Origin: Neocallimastix lanati (nom. inval.)
Lineage: Eukaryota; Neocallimastigomycota; Neocallimastigomycetes; Neocallimastigales; Neocallimastigaceae
Assembly (NCBI GenBank): GCA_016946835.1
Contig: JACVTC010000006.1
Span: 325,001-350,000, forward strand
Direction of reading: 5' to 3'
Length of the DNA stretch: 25,000 nt
Position 1 is the stretch's first letter, and the number at the start of each line of letters is the position of its first letter. This document shows positions 1 through 19,287 of the stretch, in pieces. The notes beneath the pieces were generated by a model. The model made no database searches. It saw nothing but the letters and a program-made list of their open reading frames with translations, and was not told where the DNA came from. A program made the translations under genes and the position numbers.

Positions 1-828
1 AGTTGAGGTGGATGACTCCATACTATTAATATTATCCTGACTACCACTATCACTACCATCATTACTACTACAATGATCACCACCACCACTATCACTACTA
101 TTACCTAAAAAAATTTTTTGTTCATAACCATTTTTTTGACCTATATTCTTTTTATTTTTAGTGCTGGTAGAGGGGATACTCATACTACTTATGGGAGGAG
201 AGCTTTCATCATTACTATCACTATTACTATTCACTAAATAGATGGCTTGTTCTATGACTTCATTTAATATTCTTACATTTTCTTTGGAACTATGTTCACT
301 TTTGACCGATGAGGAAGGAGATTCATTAGGTTTCGTAATTATTATGGTATCATTATTTTCATCTATTTCTACGGTATCATCAAAAAAAGATAGTGCTTCA
401 TTAGGTTTAGTAATTATGATGGTATCATCTAATAAATCCTCTTTTTTCGAAAATACATTCATGAATTTATTAAATAAACTTATAAAAATGTTTTTTTTAT
501 CTTCCGAAGAAGAAGAGTGTAGGGAAGCAACATATTCTTCTAAATCTTGAATTTCATTTCGTTCCTCTTCTTCACTATTATTATTACTATTATTATTATT
601 AACTTCTTTTTCTTTATTTTTATTTTCACTCTCTATTCGACCCTCGTCTAACTCATCTTTGCTTAAGTGAATAGTTATAGAAAAATTGGACTGAGAATTT
701 CTTTTATATTGTTTATTATCTTTATTATTTTTATAGATAAGATAGGCTCCACTGAGGGTTACCCCTGCAACTATTGATGTAATAATTAAAATTTTTGATA
801 ATCTTGCTGCTTTTACTTGTTTATCCAT
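1..828 (-). CDS. Hypothetical membrane-anchored protein with acidic Ser/Asn-rich tail (5' part, cut by left edge)
   Basis: A reading frame opens at the ATG at 828-826 and stays open for 276 codons to the window edge, in DNA so AT-rich that chance frames are rarely this long. An in-frame TAA lies eight codons upstream (852-850), so this is the first possible start. The protein begins with a short basic segment (Lys3, Lys6, Arg9, Lys12), then a hydrophobic stretch at about residues 13-31, then basic residues; this looks like an N-terminal signal anchor or single membrane span. The remainder is hydrophilic and probably disordered, rich in Ser, Asn, Asp, Glu and Lys, with a poly-Asn/Ser tract near residues 80-90. 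The motif DDTIIITKPNE at 134-144 recurs as NDTIIITKPNE at 159-169, with a partial copy (DDTVEID) at 150-156, so there is a short internal repeat. No intron is evident in the visible part. I do not recognise the family and assign no function; the membrane location is inferred from composition only. The opposite strand also has an open stretch at 242-550, which I take as a shadow of this gene. Confidence 0.8.
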   Translation of the reverse strand, partial: MDKQVKAARLSKILIITSIVAGVTLSGAYLIYKNNKDNKQYKRNSQSNFSITIHLSKDELDEGRIESENKNKEKEVNNNNSNNNSEEEERNEIQDLEEYVASLHSSSSEDKKNIFISLFNKFMNVFSKKEDLLDDTIIITKPNEALSFFDDTVEIDENNDTIIITKPNESPSSSVKSEHSSKENVRILNEVIEQAIYLVNSNSDSNDESSPPISSMSIPSTSTKNKKNIGQKNGYEQKIFLGNSSDSGGGDHCSSNDGSDSGSQDNINSMESSTST

Positions 829-847
829 TGTATAAAATATATATTTT

Positions 848-850
<3 letters not shown>

Positions 851-878
<28 letters not shown>
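851..878. repeat. TA dinucleotide run upstream of the minus-strand gene
   Basis: About 14 uninterrupted TA units lie just upstream of the start codon at 828, within the presumed 5' untranslated or promoter region. Similar TA runs occur all over the spacers, so a regulatory role is not implied. Confidence 0.75.
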
Positions 879-882
<4 letters not shown>

Positions 883-1998
883 TTTTGTTTTGTTTTTTTA
901 TTATTTTATTTTATTTTATTAAGTGTATTTTGAAAAGATACACAAAAATATTAAATTAAAAGAAAGAAAAATATATAAATACTTTTTTTATATAATTTTT
1001 CTATTTTTTTTTTTTTTTTTTTGCTTTTTTTTTTTTATTTTTAATTCCTTTCCTTATTATTTATTATTAAAATATGTATTAGTGTTGGTTTTTTTTTTTT
1101 ATATATATATATATATATATATTTCTTTATAATTAATTTCTAAATATATTTATATTGAAATTTTAATATTGAATATTTATATTAATAATAGAATAATAAT
1201 ATAAAAATATATATATATATTATTATTATTGAAAACTATATCCCGATATATTGAATAAGAAAAGATAAAAAGATAAAAAAAAAAAATAAAAATAAAGAAA
1301 ATATTTAATTATATATATTAAAAGAGATGATATAATTTATATATAATTTTAAAAAAAAAGATAGCTTTTTTTTTTATGTGAATGTGTTTTTATACTTTTT
1401 TTCTTTTCTATAATAAATAAAAAAAAAAAAAAAATGAAAGAAAAAATATATATATTGTATTTATAAATTTTTGTTGTATCTCCTTCTTTTATTATTTTTG
1501 TTGCTTCGTTGTTTAGCTGATAATATACAATCTAAATTTTTATATACAATAAAAAAAAATAAAGATTCTTCAAAATTTATTCTATATAATTAGTCTGATA
1601 ATATAATACAAAAATATATATATTAGAATAATAAAACTATTTATTATTAAATATCTATAGGTAATATAGAATATATATATATATATATATTTATATTTCA
1701 AAGGTTACTCTTATCTTTAACAATCTCGTGAAAAAATATATAACTAAATATATATATATATATATAATTATTTTTTTCTAATTGTATATTATATTATTAA
1801 TATATATAAATACAATTATACCATTTTTATAATGGTTTTTATTTATTTATTATATTTTTATTTTATTTCACTTTTTTTTTTTTATTTTATTTTTTACTAT
1901 TTTTTATCACTTTTATTAAATAAAATCAGAATGAAATTTCATAGTATATTTTTTTTTCTATTCTTAGTTTTCCCCTGTTTATTATTTTATTTAATTTC

Positions 1999-2052
1999 TT
2001 TTTATTTTTATTTTTATTTTTATTTTTATTTTTATTTTTATTTTTATTTTTA
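1999..2052. repeat. TTTTTA microsatellite, 9 copies
   Basis: Nine exact copies of the 6-base unit TTTTTA lie end to end. Translation of the surrounding stretch gives alternating Phe and Tyr, which explains a false open frame at 1832-2065. Confidence 0.9.
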
Positions 2053-2063
2053 TTTTTTTAAAT

Positions 2064-2137
2064 AAAAATATTAAAATTTAAAGATTTTCTAATTGATATT
2101 AAAAATATTAAAATTTCAAGATTTTCTAATTGATATT
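2064..2137. repeat. 37-bp direct tandem duplication
   Basis: The 37 bases at 2064-2100 are repeated immediately at 2101-2137 with a single substitution (AAAG against CAAG in the middle of the unit). The unit contains the relatively complex stretch GATTTTCTAATTGATATT, so this is a real duplication rather than a microsatellite effect. No function is evident. Confidence 0.9.
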
Positions 2138-2574
2138 CATATACACATATATACAAATAAAAATAATAATAATAATAAAAAAAGTGAAAATAAAGATATA
2201 TAAAGATATATAAAAGAAAAAGATTTTTTACTTTTTTTTTTTTTTTTTTAAATCTATAAAAAAAAATCGAAAAAATTTTAAAAATATATCAATGTATAAA
2301 TAAATAATAACTAAATAAATAATAAGTATAAATAGAAATATGAAATTTTGAATAATTTTTCTTTTATAAAATATAATATACTATATACCAAAATATAAAA
2401 TAATATATATTGCATTATAAAATTATTTTATTTGATTGTATAATAAATAAGTTAATGAATAGATAAATAAAATTTATATAAATAACAAGTGGAAAAAAAA
2501 TTTTTATTAAATAAATTAAAAAAGAAATTGATACAAATAGTATTTATTTAGTTATTATTTATTTATTCATTTAT

Positions 2575-2576
2575 AT

Positions 2577-2623
<47 letters not shown>
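2575..2623. repeat. ATTT tetranucleotide microsatellite, about 12 copies
   Basis: An uninterrupted run of ATTT units lies in intergenic DNA. It is the same unit as the longer runs at 18305-18484 and 23202-23264. Confidence 0.9.
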
Positions 2624-2624
<1 letters not shown>

Positions 2625-3158
2625 TAATTTTTCAATTTTTCTCTTTAAAGAGTTAGAATTAATAATTTAATATGAAAATATGGATTAAATGATAGATAAG
2701 ATTTTTTACTATTACTAATAAAGTCTTTATGTTATGGAAAAAAAAAAAAAAAAAAAGGTAAGAATTTAAAAAGATTGAAAGTCAAAAAAAAAAAAAAAAA
2801 ATAAAAATAAATTCTATATAATGAATTAATTAAAAATGAATTAATACTAATAATTAATTAATAACAGTTGAAATATTTATAATAATAATAATAATTAAGT
2901 AATAAGAGTAAAATAATAATAAATAAAAAGAGCTCTTCATTCAAGCAGATATTTATATTGAATATGTGTCAGCCATATTAATAATTAATGTTTGTATGTA
3001 ATAATTTCCTATCTTAATTATTAATATTCTGTGTTATTATCATATTAAAAGGTTTAAAAAATAAAAATATTATTTTAATAATATATAATTATTATAAATT
3101 CATAATATATCATTACTTTTTTTTCTAAATATTTAATATTTAAATACTTATTTTATTA

Positions 3159-3707
3159 TTTAAAATTAAATAGATGATAATTATTTATATAAAAGAAAAA
3201 CTTTTTTTTTAACAATTTCTATCATTATTTTTTTTTCTTTTTTTTCCTTTACTCAATATATATCTATTTACTTTTATCTTTTATTATTATTATTTTTATT
3301 TTTATAAAAGTTAATACATTCATATAATTGTATACCTAAATATTGAAAATAATATAATTAAAATGAATCTAAAAATTTTAAATAAAAAAAAAATTAGAAA
3401 AATTATTCAAATTAACACCTATTTATAATAGTTTTAAAATTAAATAGATGATAATTATTTATATAAAAGAAAAACTTTTTTTTTAACAATTTCTATCATT
3501 ATTTTTTTTTTCTTTTTTTCCTTTACTCAATATATATCTATTTACTTTTATCTTTTATTATTATTATTTTTATTTTTATAAAAGTTAATACATTCATATA
3601 ATTGTATACCTAAATATTGAAAATAATATAATTAAAATGAATCTAAAAATTTTAAATAAAAAAAAAATTAGAAAAATTATTCAAATTAACACCTATTTAT
3701 AATAGTT
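3159..3707. repeat. 274-bp tandem duplication, nearly identical copies
   Basis: Copy 1 spans about 3159-3432 and copy 2 about 3433-3706, with a constant offset of 274. By eye the only difference is the place of one C inside a T-rich stretch (9 T, C, 8 T in copy 1; 10 T, C, 7 T in copy 2). The other homopolymer tracts have equal lengths in both copies. Near-identity in such slippage-prone DNA points to a very recent duplication, or to an assembly artefact. The unit has no convincing open reading frame. Confidence 0.92.
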
Positions 3708-4204
3708 CCTTTAATTTTTATAATTATAGTAGTTGTTTCAATACTGTTAAACTTTAGTAATATATTAACTTTTTTTTTTAACTAATAAATATTACATATT
3801 ATAAATTATTAACACTTTATATTTATACTAATTCTAAAATCAGGTCTAAAAAAAAAAAAAGTAGGAATAATATTAAGATAGATTTTTATAATTTTATTTA
3901 AAATTTTTGTTATCCAAATACCTCAACATTCTTAAAACTACAGATTTCTATTGTTCTTTAATGAAAAAGAAATATTAAAAATATATTTTTATTGAAGTTC
4001 TTAATAATGCTATTCTTATATATTATATTTAAATATATTTGACATTAAAATAAGAAATTAAACAAACTTTGTTAATATATATAGATAAATTATTATATTT
4101 ATATAAAAAAGTTAATAGAATAATGAATAATAAAATCAATAAGTTTAAACTTTTAATAATTAAATTTTAAGTTAATATATATATAGAATAAATTTAAAAG
4201 AAAA

Positions 4205-4240
4205 TACAAATACATATGTAAAAAAACATATGTATTTGTA
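4205..4240. repeat. Perfect inverted repeat, 15-bp arms, 6-base loop
   Basis: The left arm TACAAATACATATGT (4205-4219) and the right arm ACATATGTATTTGTA (4226-4240) are exact reverse complements around a loop of six A. The arms contain C and G and are not simple TA repeat, so the structure is unlikely to be a composition effect. It lies in intergenic DNA, far from both flanking genes. It could be a foldback remnant or a cruciform; the role is unknown. Confidence 0.85.
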
Positions 4241-4699
4241 AATGTAATATAAAAATAAAAAATAATAAAGAATTAATAGAATGAATAATAAAAAATAAAT
4301 ATAACAGAAATATATAATATTTTGGTTATTATTGATAGACATTTTTTTGATTTTAATTAATAAATATAAATATAAATATTAATTTTCTTTTTATTATTAT
4401 TATTACTATTATTAGTAGTATTAGTATTAATCTAAATACTATTATTTTTATTACTATTAGTATTAATAATAGCAATAATGATAATAATATTTTGTATTAA
4501 TAAAATAAATAACATATATACTTTTATAAATATGTGAAATTTTATAATAATCTATTATTACCTTTAGGATATATTATGTCACTTTCATAAAAAAAATTTT
4601 TTAATAATTTGTTACAATTAACCAAATTTAAAGAATAATGTGTGGAATAACTTTAAAAAGATTAATTTAATTGTTTATTATTTATTAATAAATACTCTT

Positions 4700-5500
4700 T
4701 TTTTATTATTTATTATTTATTATTTATTATTTATTATTTATTATTTATTATTTATTATTTATTATTTATTATTTATTATTCAATTATTTATTATTATTTA
4801 TTATTTATTATTATTTATTATTTATTATTATTTATTAATAAATACTCTTTTTATTATTTATTATTTATTATTCAATTATTTATATATTTATTATTATTTA
4901 TTTATTATTTATTATTTATTATTTATTATTCAATTATTTAATATTTAATTATTTAATTATTTATTATTTATTATTTATTATTTATTATTTATTATTTATT
5001 ATTTATTATTTATTATTTATTATTTATTATTTATTATTCAGTTATTTATTATTTATTATTCAGTTATTTATTATTTATTATTTATTATTTATTATTCAAT
5101 TATTTAATATTTAATTATTTATTATTTATTATTTATTATTTATTATTTATTATTTATTATTCAATTATTTAATATTTAATTATTTAATTATTTATTATTT
5201 ATTATTCAATTATTTATTATTTATTATTCAATTATTTATTATTTATTATTTATTATATATTAATAAATACTCTTTTTATTATTTATTATTTATTATTTAT
5301 TATTTACTAATAAATACTCTTTTTATTATTTATTATTTATTATTTATTATTTATTATTTATTATTTATTATTTATTAATAAATACTCTTTTTATTATTTA
5401 TTATTTATTATTTATTATTTATTATTTATTATTTATTATTTATTATTTATTATTTATTATTTATTATTTATTATTTATTATTTATTTATTATTTATATAT
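4700..5500. repeat. 7-base TTATTTA minisatellite array with higher-order structure
   Basis: About 800 bp consist mainly of tandem TTATTTA units. They are punctuated by two kinds of interruption: a CAATTATTTA/CAGTTATTTA variant that recurs roughly nine times, and the 16-mer AATAAATACTCTTTTT, seen near 4687, 4837, 5262, 5309 and 5377. A longer block (variant plus AATATTTAATTATTTAATTA) appears at 4931 and again at 5162. The array has therefore grown by copying of multi-unit segments, not only by single-unit slippage. An apparent open frame at 4640-4948 is the translation of this repeat. Confidence 0.9.
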
Positions 5501-6211
5501 AATAATAAATTTTTTTTGCCTTTTTTGTTTTCTTCTATTAAAAGTTATTTAATATATTCAATATAAAAAATAAATTATTTCTATTGTATATAATAATATA
5601 TAATTATATTATTTATTATTTTCATATATTACATTACATTGTTAATATATTTAGATTTATAATTTTTTTAAAATTTTAAACTTTTTTCTTTAAAAATTTA
5701 AGGTTACACAAAATGTTTAATTTTCTTTTTGTCACAAAATCTGTAAATAAAATTAAAATAAAAAAAAAATTAAAATTATTTTAAATTGTTCTTAGATATA
5801 ATTAAATAACAAAGAGTTCATGTTCTAATGAATAGTAAAAGAACTAAAAACTAAGAATGAAAAGTAATTATATTTTAGCAAATTTGATAATACAAATAAT
5901 AAGTAATTATTAGCATATGCTAATATTTTTTTAAATATTCAATTATTAAAGATTTAAGTTCATTAAATCAACAAATGCAATAATTTAAAATGACTTATAC
6001 TAAAATAATTAAACTGAAAGATATAATTAAAATTGCTTTAATCGTTTATTTTTTATAATTATTTTTACTTTAGTGGATACAGCAAATAATAATAATAATA
6101 ATAATAAATAAATAATAATAAGGAATAATAAATAATAATAATTACACATAATACTAATTATTATTATTATTATTATTATTTTCAAATAAGTTAATGTACT
6201 GTAATTATTTG
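5501..6211. other. Spacer between the two 7-base arrays, no gene seen
   Basis: This stretch separates the two TTATTTA arrays. It is AT-rich but less repetitive, with short AAT (about 6087-6120) and ATT (about 6157-6180) runs and an 18-bp palindrome at 5908-5925. No open frame of credible composition is visible on either strand. Confidence 0.6.
5908..5925. repeat. 18-bp perfect palindrome
   Basis: TATTAGCATATGCTAATA reads the same on both strands. Its core, TTAGCATATGCTAA, contains four G/C bases in a region where these are scarce. It could be a dimeric protein-binding site, but no neighbouring gene start is close, so this is only a candidate. Confidence 0.6.
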
Positions 6212-6478
6212 TTATTTATTATTCTATTATTTATTATTTATTATTTATTATTTATTATTTATTATTTATTTATTATTTATTATTCAATTATTTATTAATA
6301 AATTATTTATTATTTATTATTTATTATTTATTATTTATTATTTATTATTTATTATTTATTATTTATTATTATTATTATTTATTATTATTATTTATTATTT
6401 ATTATTTATTATTTATTATTTATTATATATTATTTATTATCTATTATTTATTATTTATTTATTATTTATTATTTATTA
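6212..6478. repeat. Second TTATTTA minisatellite array
   Basis: It has the same 7-base unit and orientation as the array at 4700-5500 and also carries the CAATTATTTA variant (near 6284). It includes stretches of plain TTA repeat. The two arrays probably share an origin, either by segmental copying or by splitting of one array. Confidence 0.88.
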
Positions 6479-6819
6479 CTAATAAATTATTAATTTATAT
6501 TTAATGTGATATATTATTTAATATATTATAACAGTTAAATAATACATTTTAATATATAATTAAATATACACAAAATTGATATATTTGTATAGTAGTAATT
6601 AATTAAATTCATATATTAAATTCATAATATTAATTTTATAATATAAAAAAAATGAATAATATATATATTATTAATTATATATTCTATATAATTTATATTT
6701 TATATTCTATATTTTATTTTACATATATTCTATAATATTATTATTATTAATATTATTATTAATATTATTATTAATATTATTTATTAACTGTTGAGATACA
6801 AAAAAAAAAAAAAAAACAT

Positions 6820-6838
6820 AAAGGAAGCAGCTTTCAAA
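6820..6838. repeat. 19-base dispersed motif, copy A
   Basis: AAAGGAAGCAGCTTTCAAA follows an A-tract. A closely related 19-mer is found at 24292-24310, also after an A-tract; the two differ by two transitions. It lies about 0.95 kb upstream of the kinase start. It may be a dispersed repeat end or a shared regulatory element; two copies are too few to decide. Confidence 0.4.
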
Positions 6839-7517
6839 ATATTTTTTTTTCTTCTTTTAATATTTATTTTTTTTTTTTTCAAATTCATAAATAAAATAGA
6901 AATAAGGAAAAAAAAGAAATGTTGAGTACATTTCTTTTTTTTTTTTAATAAATTAAAAAATTAAATTAAAATGAATTAATACATATAATACCATTTATAA
7001 TATCTTCAGTAGTTAACTATAATAATAATTGAGATTTAAATATATTCAATTTTTTTCTTTTATTTTCTCTTTATATAAAAAATTTCTTAAAAAGACCTAA
7101 TTTATAAATATTTTAATTTTAAATATTTTAAATATATATATATATTTATTCATTTTATATAATATATAGTCTATTTTTGAAATTTGTATTTTAATAGTAT
7201 ATATAAATAAGAAAATAAAATAATATCATTTAAATGAAAGAAGAACAATATAAGTAGTTAGAAATTACCTTTTAATTATTATAAATGTTATTCTTTTGTT
7301 TAAAAAAAAAAAATAAATAAATTAACTAAAAATAATAATAATAATAAAAGAGCTATAAAATAGAAATTTATAAAAAATAAATAAATAAATAAAAATATTT
7401 ATAAAAAAATATATTAATTATAATATTTTTTTATTTATAATTAATAGTAAAATTATTTATCTAAAAAAAAAATATATTTATATTAAAAAAAAGAAAGTTT
7501 TATTTTATTATTATACT

Positions 7518-7527
7518 TGCAGCTGCA
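7518..7527. promoter_or_regulatory. TGCAGCTGCA palindrome upstream of the kinase gene
   Basis: A 10-bp perfect palindrome, TGCAGCTGCA, lies about 255 bp before the kinase start codon. It has six G/C bases in a region nearly devoid of them, and its centre CAGCTG matches the E-box form CANNTG bound by basic helix-loop-helix factors. The role is inferred from position and composition only. Confidence 0.3.
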
Positions 7528-7781
7528 GTTAAAAAAAAAAATTATATGCATATATAATACATATATATATACATATACTCTATCAATATATATTTACGTA
7601 TAATTTTACATATTACCACATTCTAAGAAGTTTGAAAAAAAAAAAAAAAAAAAAAAAAAGTCAGTAAATAGAAAAACTTTAATTTATATTTAATTATATT
7701 ATAATTTTTTTAATTTTAAATTTGCTTTTTTATTAATGTTATTTTTTTTTTATCTATTAAAAGAAATAATTATAATTTAAA

Positions 7782-12803
<5,022 letters not shown>

Positions 12804-13056
12804 TAAAAATCTAATAATACATTAAATAGAAATAGAAAAAAAATTATTTCATGAAATAATATATAAAAAAATTTTTTTTTTTTTTAATTTTAGTAATTGA
12901 TTTATTTCATAAAGAAATAAATTAAGTCTAAAGTAATATAATTTATGTTTTTATATTACGTTTTAATTCAAACAAACAAACAAAAAATCACCATTAATAA
13001 TATTTAGTAATAATTCATTTTTTTAAAAAAAAAAAAAAATAAAATAAAATAAAAAA

Positions 13057-13096
<40 letters not shown>

Positions 13097-13688
13097 ACAT
13101 ATATAGTTTTTTTAATAGTTAATGACACAATAATATCTATTGATCATTAACAAACAAACAAACAAAAAAATAATAATAATATTTATATTTATATCTCAAT
13201 TATATTAATAAATTAATAAATAATAATAATAATAAAATAAAAACAAAAGAATAAAAAAAAAAAATAATTAATTAATAATTAAAACAATAAAGATAATAAA
13301 AATATAGAATTTTTACAAAAAAAAAAATTTTTTTTGTTCTCTTTATTCATATAATAATTTTATTGTAGTGTTGTGTGTCGTTGTGTTAATATTATTGATT
13401 TTAAAAAAAAAAAAAAAAAAATACAATAAAAAAAATTTATTTATTAACTTATTTATTTATTTATACATTTAATTTTATTTTTTTTTTTTAACTATATTAT
13501 TATTATTTTATTTTATTTTATTTTATATACTTGTACTTTTATATTATTACATCCAATATTTATTTTATTTAATTTTATTTTATTTTATTTTTTTTTTTTT
13601 TTTAAATAATAATATTTTTAACATACATAAAATAATTTAAGGAATCATCATGATTGGTTGAAATTATTATTTTTTTAATATACCAAAC

Positions 13689-13728
<40 letters not shown>

Positions 13729-14071
13729 TTCTTTATTCTAATTATTTTTTAAAATATAATATATTTAATAAAAAAAATTTTTTTATTTATTTATATGTAA
13801 ATTTTTTTTTTTCTAGAAAAAAATAATAAAATAATAATAAAAAAAAATTTTTTTTTTCTATTTATTTCAATTTTAAATTGAAAATATTATTAAAAAAAAA
13901 AATATATATATCCATTATTATAATTTAATTTATTTATTTATTATTAATATTTTTTTTTTCTGGAAATAAAAAAAAAAAACAAACAAACAAAAAATAAAAA
14001 GATTTATTAGTATAGTTCAGTTACCATTATTATTCAATAAAAATCATATATTATAAAACTATAAAAGAAAA
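12804..14071. other. Intergenic spacer between the kinase gene and KRR1, no gene seen
   Basis: These 1.27 kb hold the 3' flank of the kinase gene and the promoter of the next gene, both on the plus strand. The content is mainly poly-A and poly-T tracts (for example around 13060-13094 and 13691-13717), AAAC and AAAT runs, and a small GT-rich patch at about 13366-13388. No open frame, RNA gene or clear promoter element stands out. Confidence 0.7.
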
Positions 14072-17196
<3,125 letters not shown>

Positions 17197-17822
17197 AAAA
17201 AAAAAAAAAAAAAAAAATCATTGACTCTCAATATTTAATATAATGTCTATTCATTCAACCCATAAAAATTAATAATAGAAATAATAATCAAAATAATTTT
17301 AATTTTTAATTTTATTTTATTTTTCCTTTTTTTTTTTTTTTATTTTGAAATAATAATCATTTTTACTAAAAATATAACGTTCAACCTTCATTAAAAATTA
17401 CTTTATTTTTAATATGAACCAATCTATAAAAGGACAGAAAAATAAATATTTATCGAGGAAAAAAAAAAAAAAAAGTTTAGTAATATTATTATTATTTCAG
17501 TTATTATTTTTATTATTTTTCTTTCATATAAATATATATATTATATATATATAGTTAATTTATAGTTAATTCACTTTTATAGTCAATTAAAAAAAATTTT
17601 TTTTTTTGTTAATTATAATTATTTTATATATTACTTTTATTATAGAACTTTTTTATATATATTCAATTATCTATATATATTAACTATTTTAATTAATAAT
17701 AATAATAATTTTTTTTTTATTTACTATTTTTTTATATTATTTTATTATATTTTATTAATTTTTTTTTTTTTTTATTTTATTAATACATTTAAATTATTCA
17801 TCTTTTTATTTTTATTTTTATT

Positions 17823-17828
<6 letters not shown>

Positions 17829-17894
<66 letters not shown>
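17829..17894. repeat. ATT/TTA trinucleotide run, about 21 copies
   Basis: An uninterrupted trinucleotide run in the 3' flank of KRR1, followed by TTATTTA units. It has the same unit as the much longer array at 19828-20247. Confidence 0.9.
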
Positions 17895-17895
<1 letters not shown>

Positions 17896-18101
17896 TATTA
17901 TTTATTATTTTTATATTTTTATATTTTTATTTTATTTTATTTTTTTTTTTTTTTTTTTTATTATTTCATTTTCTTTTATTATTAATAATAATAGTTAATA
18001 ATAATAATAATAATATTTTAATATGAATAAAAAAAAAAAAAAAAAAAATATAATAAATAAATAAATAAATACAATATAAAATTCTTTTTTACCCTCTTTT
18101 T

Positions 18102-18157
18102 TATATATATTTATAAAATAATGTTTTTTATATATATATTTATAAAATAATGTTTTC
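18102..18157. repeat. Short direct repeat, about 30-bp period
   Basis: The stretch TATATATTTATAAAATAATG, followed by a T run, occurs twice in close succession. The second copy differs mainly by one extra TA unit. It is non-coding. Confidence 0.7.
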
Positions 18158-18304
18158 ATATATATTTTTTTTTAATAATTTTTATTTTTGTTTTATTTCT
18201 TGTCAATTCTAAATCAGCCATTGAATTAATTTAATAAAAAATATTAATTTAATATATAAGACTATCACTACCAAGGAGGATTAATAATAAACCAAGGATT
18301 AATA

Positions 18305-18485
<181 letters not shown>

Positions 18486-19241
18486 TAAAGAATTATTTTA
18501 AACCACATATCAAAAAATTAATGAATAAAGTAAAAATATATATATATATATATATTCTTATTTATACACATGTGCATTAATCATACTACAATTTTTTTTT
18601 ATTATGAAAATCATTTCATATAATAATAATTCTTTTAAAAAATAAAAAAAAATAATCCATTTCCATATGAATAAAATTTATATTTAAACCATTAAATCTA
18701 ATTAATTATATACATTTAAATAATAAAATAATACCTTCATATTATTTATATATATATATAAATATTTTAATTTTATATAATATATATATATTATATATAT
18801 ATAAACTATACTCTTGGATGGAAAGGAGTATAAATATTTATAGCCAAATGCTAAAAAAGAAAAAAAAAGGAAGGAAGGAAAGAAAAAAAGAAAAAAAAAT
18901 TAAAAAAAGCGATTATTTTAATTTTTTTTTTTTTTTTTATATATATGTTTATATATAATTGTTTTTAATTTTCTATTTTTCTTTTTTCTTATATAATAAA
19001 TTTTATTTTTATTTTATTTTTATTTTTTATTTTTTTTATTATTATTATTATTATTATAATTAAACTTTATATTATTAAAGTCTATTTCTACCAAATGATT
19101 AAATTTTAAAAATACTTTAAAATAAAGCATATTAAAATAGTTTTAAATAAGAAATATAAGAAAATTTACTATTTTAATGATTAACAGAGAGAAATACTTT
19201 TATGAATAAAAAAGAATTTAAATATTCTAATATTCTACTGA

Positions 19242-19243
<2 letters not shown>

Positions 19244-19287
<44 letters not shown>

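Larger units (their letters stand above)
829..7781. other. Long AT-rich intergenic region between divergent genes, no gene seen
   Basis: This spacer lies between the left-edge minus-strand gene and the plus-strand kinase gene, so it must hold both promoters. The sequence is almost wholly A and T: for example, 6601-6660 contains only three G/C bases. It is built of poly-A and poly-T tracts, TA runs and TTA/TTTA microsatellites. The open stretches at 923-1132, 1832-2065 and 4640-4948 encode only Phe/Tyr/Ile/Leu low-complexity strings and are not credible genes. No tRNA-like cloverleaf or other RNA gene is visible. The structured parts (tandem duplications, 7-base arrays, inverted repeats) are listed separately. 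Confidence 0.8.

Noticed and set aside
242-550. 102-codon open frame on the plus strand
   Set aside because: It lies opposite the 276-codon minus-strand frame, which has a clear anchor, repeated motif and supported start; the plus frame is a shadow.
923-2065. Open frames at 923-1132 and 1832-2065
   Set aside because: They translate to Phe/Tyr/Ile strings from poly-T and TTTTTA repeats.
4640-4948. 102-codon open frame on the plus strand
   Set aside because: It is almost wholly the TTATTTA repeat read as Tyr/Leu/Ile; no domain, no coding-type composition.
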